Assembly (NCBI RefSeq): GCF_045788535.1 | Contig: NZ_CP074074.1 | Coordinates: 2,604,001 to 2,668,000, forward strand | Origin: Allotamlana fucoidanivorans | GTDB taxonomy: Bacteria; Bacteroidota; Bacteroidia; Flavobacteriales; Flavobacteriaceae | Length of the DNA: 64,000 nucleotides | Direction: 5' to 3' | In this document: piece after piece, positions 8,644-17,557 of the stretch | How the letters are laid out: every line of letters starts with the position of its first letter | Position numbering within the stretch: position 1 is the first letter of the stretch | Notes under the pieces: generated by a model | What the model was told of the DNA's origin: nothing | Seen by the model: only the letters and a program-made list of their open reading frames with translations | Database searches by the model: none | Position numbers and translations under genes: made by a program

Positions 8644-9462
8644 TTATTGAACAATATATGTTATTTCGTCTGTTTCGGTAACTCTAAAATAACCTAAAGG
8701 ATAATTTTTAGGATTGCTGGTATTAATACAATTTCCTCTTACTGTGGCAGGCTGTGTTTCAAAAGGATCTCCAGAATTATCATCCGTTTGCTGCAGTAAA
8801 ATATTTAAAAAATTATAGGTGCGTTCTGAAATTCCTGAATTTTTGATAATCAATTCATCACCAGCTTTTAAATCTTCGTCCGTATAAAAGGCAAAAATTT
8901 GATTTCCATCTGTAAATTCATCATCATAAACTTCTAAACTTAAGGTGTTTCTTTCAACAACTAAAAATTCAAATAAATAAAAATTTTCAATATCAGCAGG
9001 GTCTGTATAATAGACTTTAATTTCAATATCTTCACCTGAAAAACCACCATCATTTTTTTGTTCAACAAAATCTATAGGAACAACAGGAACAAGGGTTTCT
9101 GTAGCTGTATAGGTTTCATTTTTATAATTAATATTAAGTGTATAAGTTTCATCAATAACAGGAATGAAATTGGCGTTGGTATAAACCCCAGATTCTCCTT
9201 GCTCTAAAAAATTAAAACTTGTGTTATTGGAATCCGTGACGCTTACGGTTGCTCCGGTGGCTGGTGGCACATTATCTGCAAAATATGGTGCAGTAAGCGT
9301 TAATCTTATAGACTGCGAGCTGCCATTAGTGCCTTTTTTCCAACTTAAAGAAGCATCAATAACCAATCTAGGTTCAGCAGTTTGTAAATCAACATCGATA
9401 ACGTCTTGGCAAGATGTTAATGCCATGGCTATTAAAATACCTATATAAAATAATTTTTTCAT
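8644..9462 (-). CDS. DUF4249 lipoprotein, partner of a TonB receptor
   Basis: A 272-residue protein. I set the start at the ATG at 9462, giving a lipoprotein signal (MKKLFYIGILIAMALTSC, lipobox LTSC, Cys 18); an upstream in-frame extension would run into the receptor gene. The mature part is beta-rich and matches the DUF4249 family of outer-membrane-associated lipoproteins. These are encoded next to TonB receptors with a carboxypeptidase-regulatory N-terminal domain; here the receptor stop is only 4 bp upstream. A role as a surface binding partner for the receptor is inferred; the ligand is unknown. Confidence 0.9.
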   Translation of the reverse strand: MKKLFYIGILIAMALTSCQDVIDVDLQTAEPRLVIDASLSWKKGTNGSSQSIRLTLTAPYFADNVPPATGATVSVTDSNNTSFNFLEQGESGVYTNANFIPVIDETYTLNINYKNETYTATETLVPVVPIDFVEQKNDGGFSGEDIEIKVYYTDPADIENFYLFEFLVVERNTLSLEVYDDEFTDGNQIFAFYTDEDLKAGDELIIKNSGISERTYNFLNILLQQTDDNSGDPFETQPATVRGNCINTSNPKNYPLGYFRVTETDEITYIVQ

Positions 9463-9466
9463 GGAC

Positions 9467-11842
9467 TTAAAATTTGAAATTATAAGAAACAGAGGGTACC
9501 ACCCCAAAAATAGATAACCGCAACGCCTCATTTCTACCTGTTTCAGTATTTTGAGTAAAGCTAATAGAAGCCGCATTTCTTCTATTATAAACATTATATA
9601 GGCCAAAAACCCAATAACTTTGCCAACCTTCTTTTTTGTTAGGTTTAGGAGTGTAGTTTACTGCTAAATCTAGTCTGTGATAAGCGGGAAGTCTATCTGA
9701 ATTTCTGTCACTATAGTTAGGAATATTTAGGCCATTATATTCGTATTGTCCATTAGGAAAGGTAGCGGGTTGGCCCGTTTGGAATAAGAAATTGGTGTTA
9801 AACTTCCATTTTTCGTTGATGTCATAACTTGCTGTTATGGATACATCATGGGTTTTATCAAAGGGCGTGTTATACCATTTGCCATTATTAATACCTGTTT
9901 CTTCTGGAGTTCTACCAGGTGTTTGTTGTTCTGCTTTTGATATAGTATAGGCTAACCAGCCCTTAAAACGTCCATTGTTTTTTCTGAGTAAAAATTCTAA
10001 ACCATAAGATCTTGATTTTCCATTGAGGATAACTTGCTCAATGGCATTATTGGCAATTAAATCGGCACCGTCAATATAATCGATTCTATTTTGAACTTTT
10101 TTGTAAAAGCTTTCTACCTCGAGAGAATAATCATTATTGTCAAAATTTTTAAAATAACCAATAGCGTATTGATCTAATAGCTGCGGTTTCACGTATTTTC
10201 CACTAGGTGTCCAAACATCCAAAGGAGTAGGTGAGTTAGTGTTTGATAATAAGTGGAGATATTGACTCATTCTGTTATAGCTTATTTTAACCGAATTATC
10301 CTCATTTAATTGATAAGACAATGAAGCTCTGGGTTCAAGGTTGAAGAAACTTTTAATAACATCACTGCGTTTATAGTTTTCAACACCTATAGGTGTGGCT
10401 TTTTCATAAATTTGAAAATCAGTATTAAAGACCACAGCTTGGTCCTTCTCATAGATATTGAGTTCATCTTGTCCTAAGCGATGAAAGCTACTTAACCGTA
10501 AACCATAGGAAAGGGCTAGTCTATCTGAAATGTTATGTTCGGCATCAAAATAAATGGCATTTTCAAAGGCGTATTTATCTGTTAATTTAAATGGATTGAT
10601 GCCAGAACTAGGGGTGGTGGGCTTTATGTCGCCCGGATTGAACTTGTAATAAACGCTATTTAATCCGTATTGTAATTTTAATTTTTGATTTAAATAATGT
10701 TTAAAATCATACTTTAAATTGAAATTTCTAATGCCAGAAACCCAATCAAACTCAACAAAATTAAGCTTTAAATCATAATCATAATCTGAATAAATTAATG
10801 ATAGATTTGAAAAGAGTTTATCTGAAAACAGGTGATTCCATCTAAAATTTAAAACGGCATTACCATAGGAATTTTCAAAAGTATCTTCTATTCTAAACAC
10901 ATCTCTACCAAAATATCCAGAGAGGAAGATATTGTTGCGAGGGTTTATGTTATAACTTAATTTAGTATTTAGGTCATAGAAATAGGCCACATTATCAATA
11001 TCGAAAAGAGGTAAGAATAAATGTGCATAACTAGATCGCCCTCCCAACAAAAAAGATCCTTTTTCTTTTTTTAGTGGTCCTTCTAAAAGTAATCGGCTAG
11101 ACACTAAACCAATACCACCATTGGCGTGGAAATTTTTGCTATTACCTTCTTTTTGATAAATGTCTAAAACAGATGAAACTCGTCCACCATACCGCGCTGG
11201 AATACCTCCTTTGTAGAGTTTTAAATCTTTGATGGCATCAGGATTAAACACAGAGAAAAAGCCAAAGAGGTGAGAGGAATTATAAATAGTGGCTTCATCT
11301 AATAAGATTAAGTTTTGATCTGCGGCTCCACCTCTTACATTAAAACCCGAAGCACCTTCGCCAGCTGTGGTAACCCCAGGAAGTAATGTAATGGCTTTTA
11401 TAATATCAGATTCACCGAGTACAACAGGAATATTTTTTATAGTGCTAGCGGTAAGTTTATTTACGCCCATTTGAGGTGTCTTAATATTCGTTTTTTCAAC
11501 ATTTTCAGTAATAATAACCGCATCTAAACTTTCAAGTTCATCTTCTAAACTATAATTCTTTGTGATATTTTCAGAAAGCGCAATAGTTTCATAAATTGTA
11601 GAAAAACCCAAGTAACTAATGATCATTTTGTAGGTGTTTGCAGGTAACGTGATGGAGTAGAACCCATATTCATTGGTGGTTGTTCCTGCTTGGATTTCTG
11701 GAAAAATAATATTAACACCTATAAGTGTTTCATTACTCTTTTCTTCTATAATTGTTCCACTAATAGTGTGTTTTTCTTGGGATACAGCAGAAAATACATT
11801 GAGTACCAACACACAAAGCACTGAGGTTAGTAGTTTTTTCAT
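9467..11842 (-). CDS. TonB-dependent outer-membrane receptor with carboxypeptidase-regulatory-like domain
   Basis: A 791-residue protein: signal peptide (1 to about 22, ending VSQ), a CarboxypepD_reg-like beta-sandwich (about 25-110, ISGTIIEEKSNETLIGVNI), a plug domain (about 118-230, with GFNVRGGAADQNLILLDEA), then a long beta-barrel ending in the aromatic-terminal strand SVSYNFKF. It should import a ligand using TonB energy. It is followed after 4 bp by the DUF4249 lipoprotein gene, a standard Bacteroidota pairing distinct from SusC/SusD. The substrate cannot be told; no sigma/anti-sigma regulator is next to it. Confidence 0.95.
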   Translation of the reverse strand: MKKLLTSVLCVLVLNVFSAVSQEKHTISGTIIEEKSNETLIGVNIIFPEIQAGTTTNEYGFYSITLPANTYKMIISYLGFSTIYETIALSENITKNYSLEDELESLDAVIITENVEKTNIKTPQMGVNKLTASTIKNIPVVLGESDIIKAITLLPGVTTAGEGASGFNVRGGAADQNLILLDEATIYNSSHLFGFFSVFNPDAIKDLKLYKGGIPARYGGRVSSVLDIYQKEGNSKNFHANGGIGLVSSRLLLEGPLKKEKGSFLLGGRSSYAHLFLPLFDIDNVAYFYDLNTKLSYNINPRNNIFLSGYFGRDVFRIEDTFENSYGNAVLNFRWNHLFSDKLFSNLSLIYSDYDYDLKLNFVEFDWVSGIRNFNLKYDFKHYLNQKLKLQYGLNSVYYKFNPGDIKPTTPSSGINPFKLTDKYAFENAIYFDAEHNISDRLALSYGLRLSSFHRLGQDELNIYEKDQAVVFNTDFQIYEKATPIGVENYKRSDVIKSFFNLEPRASLSYQLNEDNSVKISYNRMSQYLHLLSNTNSPTPLDVWTPSGKYVKPQLLDQYAIGYFKNFDNNDYSLEVESFYKKVQNRIDYIDGADLIANNAIEQVILNGKSRSYGLEFLLRKNNGRFKGWLAYTISKAEQQTPGRTPEETGINNGKWYNTPFDKTHDVSITASYDINEKWKFNTNFLFQTGQPATFPNGQYEYNGLNIPNYSDRNSDRLPAYHRLDLAVNYTPKPNKKEGWQSYWVFGLYNVYNRRNAASISFTQNTETGRNEALRLSIFGVVPSVSYNFKF

Positions 11843-11915
11843 TTACTAGTTTTTTTCTTTTATATAGAATGAGAAAACTATTCTATAGCAATTTTTGTAC
11901 TGTAAATGTATAAAA

Positions 11916-11941
11916 AAAAGCTCCCGATATTAGGAGCTTTT
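11916..11941 (-). terminator. Intrinsic terminator after icd
   Basis: A 9-bp perfect stem (AAAAGCTCC / GGAGCTTTT) with an 8-nt loop. On the minus strand it is followed by a run of eight T, 39 bp after the icd stop codon. Confidence 0.85.
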
Positions 11942-11979
11942 CAGTTATCTTAATATAAATACTTTATACCAATATTGTA

Positions 11980-14190
11980 TTATCCTATAAGGCTATTAAA
12001 GGTTTTACTTGGACGCATAACTTGATTTATAAGCGTTTCATCAGGTTCATAGTAACCGCCAATATCGGTAGGTTGCCCTTGAATACTATTTAGCTCATTA
12101 ACAATTTTGTCTTCATTTTCAGCTAATGCCTTAGCAATAGGCGTAAATTCAGCCTTAAGATCTTGATCTTTATTTTGATTAGCCAATTCCTGAGCCCAAT
12201 ACATGGCTAAATAAAAGTGACTTCCTCTATTATCTAATTCTCCAACGTTTCTAGAAGGTCCTTTTTTGTTTTCAAGAAGACGTTCTGTTGCACTATCTAA
12301 GCATGATCCTAAAATTTTAGCTTTAGGGTTATTATTTACTTCACTAAAATGTTCTAAAGAAACGGCAAGAGCTAAAAATTCACCTAAAGAATCCCAGCGT
12401 AAGTGGTTTTCTTCTAGTAATTGTTGAACGTGTTTAGGAGCAGATCCGCCAGCACCAGTTTCAAATAAACCACCACCATTCATTAGTGGTACAATAGAAA
12501 GCATTTTAGCACTTGTTCCAACCTCTAAAATAGGAAACAAATCGGTTAAATAATCACGTAGTACATTTCCTGAAACAGAGATAGTATCAAGCCCTTCTTT
12601 AAGGCGTTCACAGGTAAATTGAGTAGCCTCAATTGGAGATAAAATTCGTAAATCTAACCCCGTGGTATCATAATCTTTTAAATACGTATTCACTTTTTTA
12701 ATCAACTCTGCATCGTGGGCTCTATTTTTGTCTAGCCAAAATACGGCAGGTGTTTGAGAGGCACGTGCTCGCGTTACAGCTAATTTTACCCAGTCTTGAA
12801 CAGGAGCATCTTTGGTTTGACACATTCTCCAGATATCTCCAGCTTCTACATTGTGAGAAAATAATAATTGACCTGAAGCATCAATAACTTCTACAACACC
12901 ATTTGAAGCAATTTCAAAGGTTTTATCATGTGATCCGTATTCTTCAGCTTTTTGAGCCATAAGTCCAACATTGGGTACAGTACCCATTGTTGTAGGATCA
13001 AACGCACCATTCTTTTTGCAAAAATCAATAGTTGCAGCATAAATTCCTGCATAGCTACTATCAGGAATAACGGCTTTAGTGTCTTGTAATTCTCCTTTAG
13101 CATTCCACATTTTACCCGAAGTACGAATCATAGCAGGCATGGAAGCGTCAATAATTACATCACTAGGAACATGTAAGTTGGTGATGCCTTTAGTGGAGTT
13201 TACCATGGCAATATCTGGGCCGTTTTTATAGGTAGTCTCTATATCAGCTTCAATTTCTTTACGTTTATCATCGGGTAATTCTTGAATGCGTTCTAAAAGA
13301 TTTCCTAACCCAGAATTCACATTAACTCCTAACTCTTTAATAACAGCACCATGTTTTTCAAACACATCTTTGAAAAATACTTTTACGGCATAACCAAAAA
13401 TGATTGGGTCACTAACCTTCATCATGGTACCTTTCATATGTAATGAAAACAAAATATCTTTTGCTTTGGCATCTTCAACTTGTTGTTCCAAGAAGCTTAT
13501 CAATGCTTTTTTGCTCATTACAGTAGCATCAATAATTTCAGCTTTTTGAAGTGTTAAACCATCTTTTAAAACGGTTATAGTACCATTAGCATCTTTATGC
13601 TGTATGGTAATGGTATTTGCTTCAGGAAGTGTTATAGATTTTTCATTGTGGGCAAAATCACCTGCTTCCATAGTAGCTACATGTGATTTAGAATCACTTG
13701 TCCATGCCCCCATAGAATGCGGATTCTTTTTTGCATAATTCTTTACCGCTTTAGGGGCACGTCTGTCACTATTTCCTTCACGTAAAACAGGATTTACAGC
13801 ACTTCCTTTTATTCTGTCATAACGGGCTTTAACATCTTCATCAACATCGTTTTGTGGTTCATTAGGATAATCAGGAATGGCAAAACCTAAAGTTTGTAAT
13901 TCTTTAATAGCGCCTTTTAATTGCGGAATTGAAGCACTAATGTTTGGTAATTTAACAATATTAGCTTCTGGTTTTTTAGCCAATTCTCCAAGAATAGCTA
14001 AATCATCAGAAACACGTTGCTCTTCTGTTAAAAAATCAGGGAACACAGCCAAAATTCTTGCGGCTAGAGAAATATCTTTAGTTTCAATTTCTATACCAGA
14101 AGATTTTACAAATGCTTTAACAATGGGTAATAAAGAACGTGTTGCTAACGCCGGAGCTTCGTCGGTTTTTGTATAAATTATTTTAGACAT
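11980..14190 (-). CDS. icd: NADP-dependent isocitrate dehydrogenase, monomeric type
   Basis: A 736-residue protein of the large monomeric IDH class (about 740 residues), which oxidatively decarboxylates isocitrate to 2-oxoglutarate with NADP+ in the TCA cycle. It matches along its whole length, from MSKIIYTKTDEAPALATRSL through the central substrate region (GNSDRRAPKAVKNYAKKNPH, DLFPILEVGTSAKMLSIVP) to the C-terminal GGYYEPDETLINQVMRPS. It is unrelated to the homodimeric IDH family. It appears monocistronic: a terminator follows and an 859-bp gap precedes it. A possible -7 box (TAATTTTG, minus strand, 14273-14280) lies about 80 bp before the start. Confidence 0.97.
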   Translation of the reverse strand: MSKIIYTKTDEAPALATRSLLPIVKAFVKSSGIEIETKDISLAARILAVFPDFLTEEQRVSDDLAILGELAKKPEANIVKLPNISASIPQLKGAIKELQTLGFAIPDYPNEPQNDVDEDVKARYDRIKGSAVNPVLREGNSDRRAPKAVKNYAKKNPHSMGAWTSDSKSHVATMEAGDFAHNEKSITLPEANTITIQHKDANGTITVLKDGLTLQKAEIIDATVMSKKALISFLEQQVEDAKAKDILFSLHMKGTMMKVSDPIIFGYAVKVFFKDVFEKHGAVIKELGVNVNSGLGNLLERIQELPDDKRKEIEADIETTYKNGPDIAMVNSTKGITNLHVPSDVIIDASMPAMIRTSGKMWNAKGELQDTKAVIPDSSYAGIYAATIDFCKKNGAFDPTTMGTVPNVGLMAQKAEEYGSHDKTFEIASNGVVEVIDASGQLLFSHNVEAGDIWRMCQTKDAPVQDWVKLAVTRARASQTPAVFWLDKNRAHDAELIKKVNTYLKDYDTTGLDLRILSPIEATQFTCERLKEGLDTISVSGNVLRDYLTDLFPILEVGTSAKMLSIVPLMNGGGLFETGAGGSAPKHVQQLLEENHLRWDSLGEFLALAVSLEHFSEVNNNPKAKILGSCLDSATERLLENKKGPSRNVGELDNRGSHFYLAMYWAQELANQNKDQDLKAEFTPIAKALAENEDKIVNELNSIQGQPTDIGGYYEPDETLINQVMRPSKTFNSLIG

Positions 14191-14405
14191 TCAGTGTCGG
14201 TTTTATGGAATTAAATAAAGTGAGAAAAAATACCTGCTTAGAATGAGGTTCGTTTTTCGCGATGCGAATATACAAAATTACAGCGTTATAAACATTTTTT
14301 ACATTATTGAAAACGTTTAGCTATAATAGATTTGCAATAATGCCAAAAATGAATGGTAAAGGTAAGAATGCTTTAAAAAATTAGTAAATAAGTTATTAAA
14401 TAACA

Positions 14406-14449
14406 AAAGCCATATCACAACAGAACTTAATCTATGTTGACATGGCTTT
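14406..14449. repeat. Inverted repeat (12-bp arms) in the icd-rplS gap
   Basis: The arms AAAGCCATATCA and TGACATGGCTTT pair at 11 of 12 positions around a 20-nt loop. Read on the minus strand, the right-hand side is followed by TTGTTATTT, so it may end a minus-strand transcript arising in the gap; on the plus strand no T-tract follows. Confidence 0.55.
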
Positions 14450-14993
14450 CTCGAAATAACGCTACGTGACCTATTTAGTACTTTTACTAAATGTGTTTAA
14501 AATTTTCATTTAAACTTTCAGTTCAAGTTTTGTTATTTCAATGAAACATTTTTTTGATTTTCAAAATGTATTGACCCACCAAATAAATGCTTCGTTAATT
14601 GTTTTTCTTGATGCTATTAAATCCCTCTTCGCTTTCGCGTTAAAATATTAAAAGCATTGTTTTAATTACCACAATAACTTTTTAATCATTATGGATTTTA
14701 AACTTTCAATTAATCATCATATGAACTACTTACATGACTCATATGATTCTTAATATCATGATTATTTTACTTTCATGCCTACACATGTTGTAAATTAATC
14801 TCAAAAAACAATTGTGTTTAAGAACGTTACCTTATTTAGAAAATAATGCAAATTCGTTGTTGAGGCGAAACCAACTTATGGGTTGTCATTATTTCTTGTG
14901 CTAATATATAAATAATATAGTGTAAAACCAAGGTTTTCAGTGAATTAGTTATTAACCATTTATAAACTCTAGTTATCAACTTTTGTTAATAAA

Positions 14994-15022
14994 AAAAGCC
15001 TTGAGAGAAACTCAAGGCTTTT
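14994..15022 (-). terminator. Intrinsic terminator after rplS
   Basis: A perfect 12-bp stem (AAAAGCCTTGAG / CTCAAGGCTTTT) with a 5-nt loop, followed on the minus strand by a run of T, 27 bp past the rplS stop. Confidence 0.93.
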
Positions 15023-15049
15023 AAAACTCCCGTTAAGGGATTATACATA

Positions 15050-15400
15050 TTAACGTCTACGCTCAGCGATTCTGGCTTTTTTACCAGTAAGACCTCTAAA
15101 GTAGTAAATTCTAGCTCTACGTACTTTACCACGTTTGTTAACTTCAATTTTTTGTAATGCTGGTAAATTTACAGGGAAGATACGCTCAACACCTATTGAC
15201 CCAGACATTTTTCTAATTGTAAAAGTCTCTGAAGTGCCAGATCCTCTTCTCTGAATAACTACACCTCTAAAAAACTGAGTACGTGTTTTGTTACCCTCTT
15301 TAATTTCATAGTAAACAGTAATAGTATCACCAGCTGCAAATTCCGGTAATTCTTTCTTGGTTACAAATTCGTCTTGTACAAATTTTACTAAAGATTCCAT
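15050..15400 (-). CDS. rplS: 50S ribosomal protein L19
   Basis: A 116-residue basic protein matching bL19 over its full length (FAAGDTITVYYEIKEGNK, GSGTSETFTIRKMSGSIGVE, RRARIYYFRGLTGKKARI). L19 sits at the 30S-50S interface of the ribosome. trmD lies 309 bp upstream on the same strand, the usual neighbour, but here a long spacer with its own promoter-like sequence and a repeat element separates them, so rplS is probably transcribed independently. A strong terminator follows. Confidence 0.98.
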   Translation of the reverse strand: MESLVKFVQDEFVTKKELPEFAAGDTITVYYEIKEGNKTRTQFFRGVVIQRRGSGTSETFTIRKMSGSIGVERIFPVNLPALQKIEVNKRGKVRRARIYYFRGLTGKKARIAERRR

Positions 15401-15474
15401 ATCTTTAAAATATTAAATGGTTGATTCAGAACAACATTCACGATTCTCGCCAGAGGTTAACCCGAAATTGGGTG
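15401..15474 (-). ncRNA. Candidate rplS 5' leader (autoregulatory RNA?)
   Basis: This is the stretch between the inferred transcription start (just downstream of the -7 box at 15475-15482) and the L19 start codon, about 70 nt. It can form small hairpins: ACCC-N6-GGGT (15460-15473) and GTTG-N8-CAAC nearer the start. I recall that a flavobacterial L19 leader motif has been proposed from comparative genomics; whether this is that motif needs a covariance-model search. Confidence 0.4.
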
Positions 15475-15505
15475 CAAAAATAATCATAAATTAATTATCA
15501 ACAAC
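15475..15505 (-). promoter_or_regulatory. Promoter for rplS
   Basis: On the minus strand GTTG (15502-15505), 19 bp, TATTTTTG (15475-15482). The -7 box fits the Bacteroidota TAnnTTTG consensus exactly; the -33 box has one change from TTTG. It lies 75 bp before the rplS start codon. Confidence 0.65.
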
Positions 15506-15525
15506 TTTTTATTGTAATTTTTTTA

Positions 15526-15649
15526 GTGTTACCCTGCGGGTCAGGCTATCCGCTCTATCTTTTTTGAAGCTTCGCTTCGGTATCTACAAACAAAATTTTA
15601 TTTTGTTCTTGATAACCTCAAAAAAGGATGCCACTACTATCCTTAACAC
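15526..15649. repeat. Hairpin-forming intergenic repeat element (Bacteroidota type)
   Basis: The element has outer arms GTGTTA (15526-15531) and TAACAC (15644-15649), inner arms TTTTTTGA (15560-15567) and TCAAAAAA (15618-15625), and a further inner A/T stem (ACAAAAT / ATTTTGT). Between outer and inner arms are the blocks GGCTATCCGCTCTATC and GGATGCCACTACTATCC. I recall this pair of blocks as a recurrent intergenic element in Bacteroidota genomes; only one copy is seen in this window. It lies between trmD and the rplS promoter. Confidence 0.65.
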
Positions 15650-15709
15650 AGTTTATAGCCACATTAGTTATTTGTTATAATAACCTCAGCTAAGTTCAAA
15701 ATAGAAAAA

Positions 15710-16387
15710 CTATTCCTCTAATAAATCAGGGCGTCGCTCTTTGGTTCTTAAATAGGCTTGTTCTTCACGCCATTTTTCTATTGCGGGTAAATTTCCGCTA
15801 AACAACAATTCAGGTACTTTCATGCCTTTGTATTCACGTGGTTTTGTGTAAATGGGCGGTGCTAGCAAATTGTCTTGAAACGAATCGGTAAGCGCAGAGG
15901 TTTCATTTCCTAAAACGCCAGGAATGAGTCTTATCATCGCATCACAGAGTACGGCAGCTCCTAATTCGCCACCAGAAAGCACGTAATCTCCAATTGATAT
16001 TTCTCGAGTAATAAAATGGTCACGAACACGCTGATCTACACCTTTGTAATGACCGCATAAAATAATTATATTCTCTTTTAATGATAATTGATTAGCAATA
16101 CCTTGCCTTAAGGTTTCTCCATCGGGTGTCATATAAATGATGTCATCATAGTTTCGTTCTGCTTTTAATGCAGAAATACACTTGTCAATAGGTTCAATGG
16201 TCATGACCATACCAGCGCCACCACCAAATTGGGTGTCATCTACAGATTTGTAGTTATCTGTAGTATAATCTCTTAAATTATGAAAATGGACTTCTACTAA
16301 CCCAGATTCAATAGCTCGCTTTAATATGGAAGCTTCAAAAGGACTTTTAAGTAGTTCTGGTAAAACAGTAATAATGTCAATGCGCAT
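15710..16387 (-). CDS. trmD: tRNA (guanine-N1)-methyltransferase
   Basis: A 225-residue SPOUT-family methyltransferase that makes m1G37 in tRNAs and prevents frameshifting. Diagnostic segments are MRIDIITVLPELL at the start, FGGGAGMVM, LCGHYKGVDQRV and the knot segment ISIGDYVLSGGELGAAVL, followed by LIPGVLGNETS. Its length is normal. It is upstream of rplS as in many bacteria, but rimM and rpsP are not adjacent here. The 309-bp spacer to rplS holds the repeat element and the rplS promoter and leader. Confidence 0.98.
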   Translation of the reverse strand: MRIDIITVLPELLKSPFEASILKRAIESGLVEVHFHNLRDYTTDNYKSVDDTQFGGGAGMVMTIEPIDKCISALKAERNYDDIIYMTPDGETLRQGIANQLSLKENIIILCGHYKGVDQRVRDHFITREISIGDYVLSGGELGAAVLCDAMIRLIPGVLGNETSALTDSFQDNLLAPPIYTKPREYKGMKVPELLFSGNLPAIEKWREEQAYLRTKERRPDLLEE

Positions 16388-16484
16388 GAATAATCAATTA
16401 AGAGCGCAAAGATAGTGTAATCTTCCTAATAAATAAGATTTACAACATTCCAGTGCCTAGTGAAAATTGAATAGGTATCTATAC

Positions 16485-17489
16485 TTAATTTAGTTTTATT
16501 CTGTCATGTCTATTAGCTAATTCCCAAGCCGTATGAAAGATTAATCGCGTACGGGTTTCAAGGAATTCGTAGTTAATTTTATCGGGTGTGTCAGATGGTC
16601 TATGATAATCTGCATGTGTACCGTTAAAGTAAAAAATTACGGGAATATTGTGCTTGGCAAAATTGTAATGATCTGAACGGTAATAAAAACGATTCGGATC
16701 ATTATCATCATTATAAGTATAGTCAAATTCTAAATTAAAATATGCTTTATTCACTTCTTCAGAAACATCGTGTAATTCTTGACTTAGTTTATCTGAACCT
16801 ATAAGATACAAGTAGTTTTCACCGCCTTCATGTTTCTTGTCTACCCGTCCAATCATATCAATATTCAAATTAGCAACCGTATTTTTTAAGGGGAAAACGG
16901 GGTCAACATCTGCATAATAACGCGAACCATATAAGCCAAGTTCTTCGCCTGTAACATGTAAAAAAAGAATACTGCGTTTAGGACCATTTCCCGCTTTTTT
17001 TGCCTCATTAAAAGCCTTAGCAATGGACATTATAGCTACTGTTCCAGACCCATCATCATCAGCACCATTATTAATATCACCATTGCTGGAGATTCCTATA
17101 TGATCTAAATGAGCAGAAATAATAATAATTTCATCAGGTTTTTCAGAGCCTTTTATAAACGCTAAAACATTTTCAGAAGCTTTAATGTCACCCGTAAAAT
17201 AAGATGCTGGAATGTCTTGAAAATAATCCTCACCTCCTAATGGAGAAGGGATATTGTTTGATTGATAAAACTCTTTAATAAACGCTATTGCTTTTTTTTG
17301 CCCTAGTTCTCCTGTTTTTCTTCCTTCAAATTCATCTGAGGCATACGTAAATAACATCTTTTTAAGGTCACTTGCTACAATATTTTCTACGTAGACTTCT
17401 GTGTTAGATACTTTTTGGTTTTTATTTTGAGAAGAACTACAACCAGTTAGTGATAATGTAGCGCAAAAAAGTAGGATTATTTTTTTCAA
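16485..17489 (-). CDS. M28-family zinc aminopeptidase lipoprotein, copy 1
   Basis: A 334-residue protein with a lipoprotein signal (MKKIILLFCATLSLTGCSSS, lipobox LTGC). The M28 zinc-ligand set is present: ISAHLDHIG, NGADDDGSG, the GEELG glutamates, NLNIDMIGR and the late His in THADYHRPSDTPDK. It probably trims peptides in the periplasm or at the outer membrane. It is a close paralogue of the gene 68 bp upstream (17558-18610), with conserved blocks throughout, so the pair arose by tandem duplication. Substrate specificity is unknown. Confidence 0.95.
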   Translation of the reverse strand: MKKIILLFCATLSLTGCSSSQNKNQKVSNTEVYVENIVASDLKKMLFTYASDEFEGRKTGELGQKKAIAFIKEFYQSNNIPSPLGGEDYFQDIPASYFTGDIKASENVLAFIKGSEKPDEIIIISAHLDHIGISSNGDINNGADDDGSGTVAIMSIAKAFNEAKKAGNGPKRSILFLHVTGEELGLYGSRYYADVDPVFPLKNTVANLNIDMIGRVDKKHEGGENYLYLIGSDKLSQELHDVSEEVNKAYFNLEFDYTYNDDNDPNRFYYRSDHYNFAKHNIPVIFYFNGTHADYHRPSDTPDKINYEFLETRTRLIFHTAWELANRHDRIKLN

Positions 17490-17557
17490 TGTGACTTTAT
17501 TTACTGTTATTGTTGCGATATTACAAAAATGAATTGATTAGGGCGTGTCTTTTCGGT

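Larger units (their letters stand above)
14191..15049. other. 859-bp AT-rich intergenic region with hairpins, no gene seen
   Basis: It lies between icd and rplS, both on the minus strand. No open frame of convincing length exists on either strand. It holds the presumed icd promoter (-7 like box 14273-14280), a small palindrome TTCGC-gat-GCGAA (14256-14268), a hairpin with 12-bp arms and one mismatch (14406-14417 / 14438-14449), an 8-bp perfect hairpin (14473-14492) and, at the right end, the rplS terminator. The rest is A/T-rich sequence without recognisable signals. A small RNA is possible but not demonstrable here. Confidence 0.6.

Noticed and set aside
9463..9606. N-terminal extension of the DUF4249 protein into the receptor gene
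   Set aside because: The extension would remove the lipoprotein signal from the N-terminus and overlap the conserved receptor C-terminus.
13877..14176. Open frame on the plus strand inside icd
   Set aside because: It is antisense to a firmly identified enzyme and has no family resemblance; long antisense frames are common opposite conserved coding regions.
15495..15503. TTATCAACA, one base from a DnaA box, with another weak match near 14973
   Set aside because: Two weak matches 520 bp apart are expected in AT-rich DNA; there is no box cluster and no change in gene strand, so an origin is not supported. A whole-chromosome GC-skew plot would decide.
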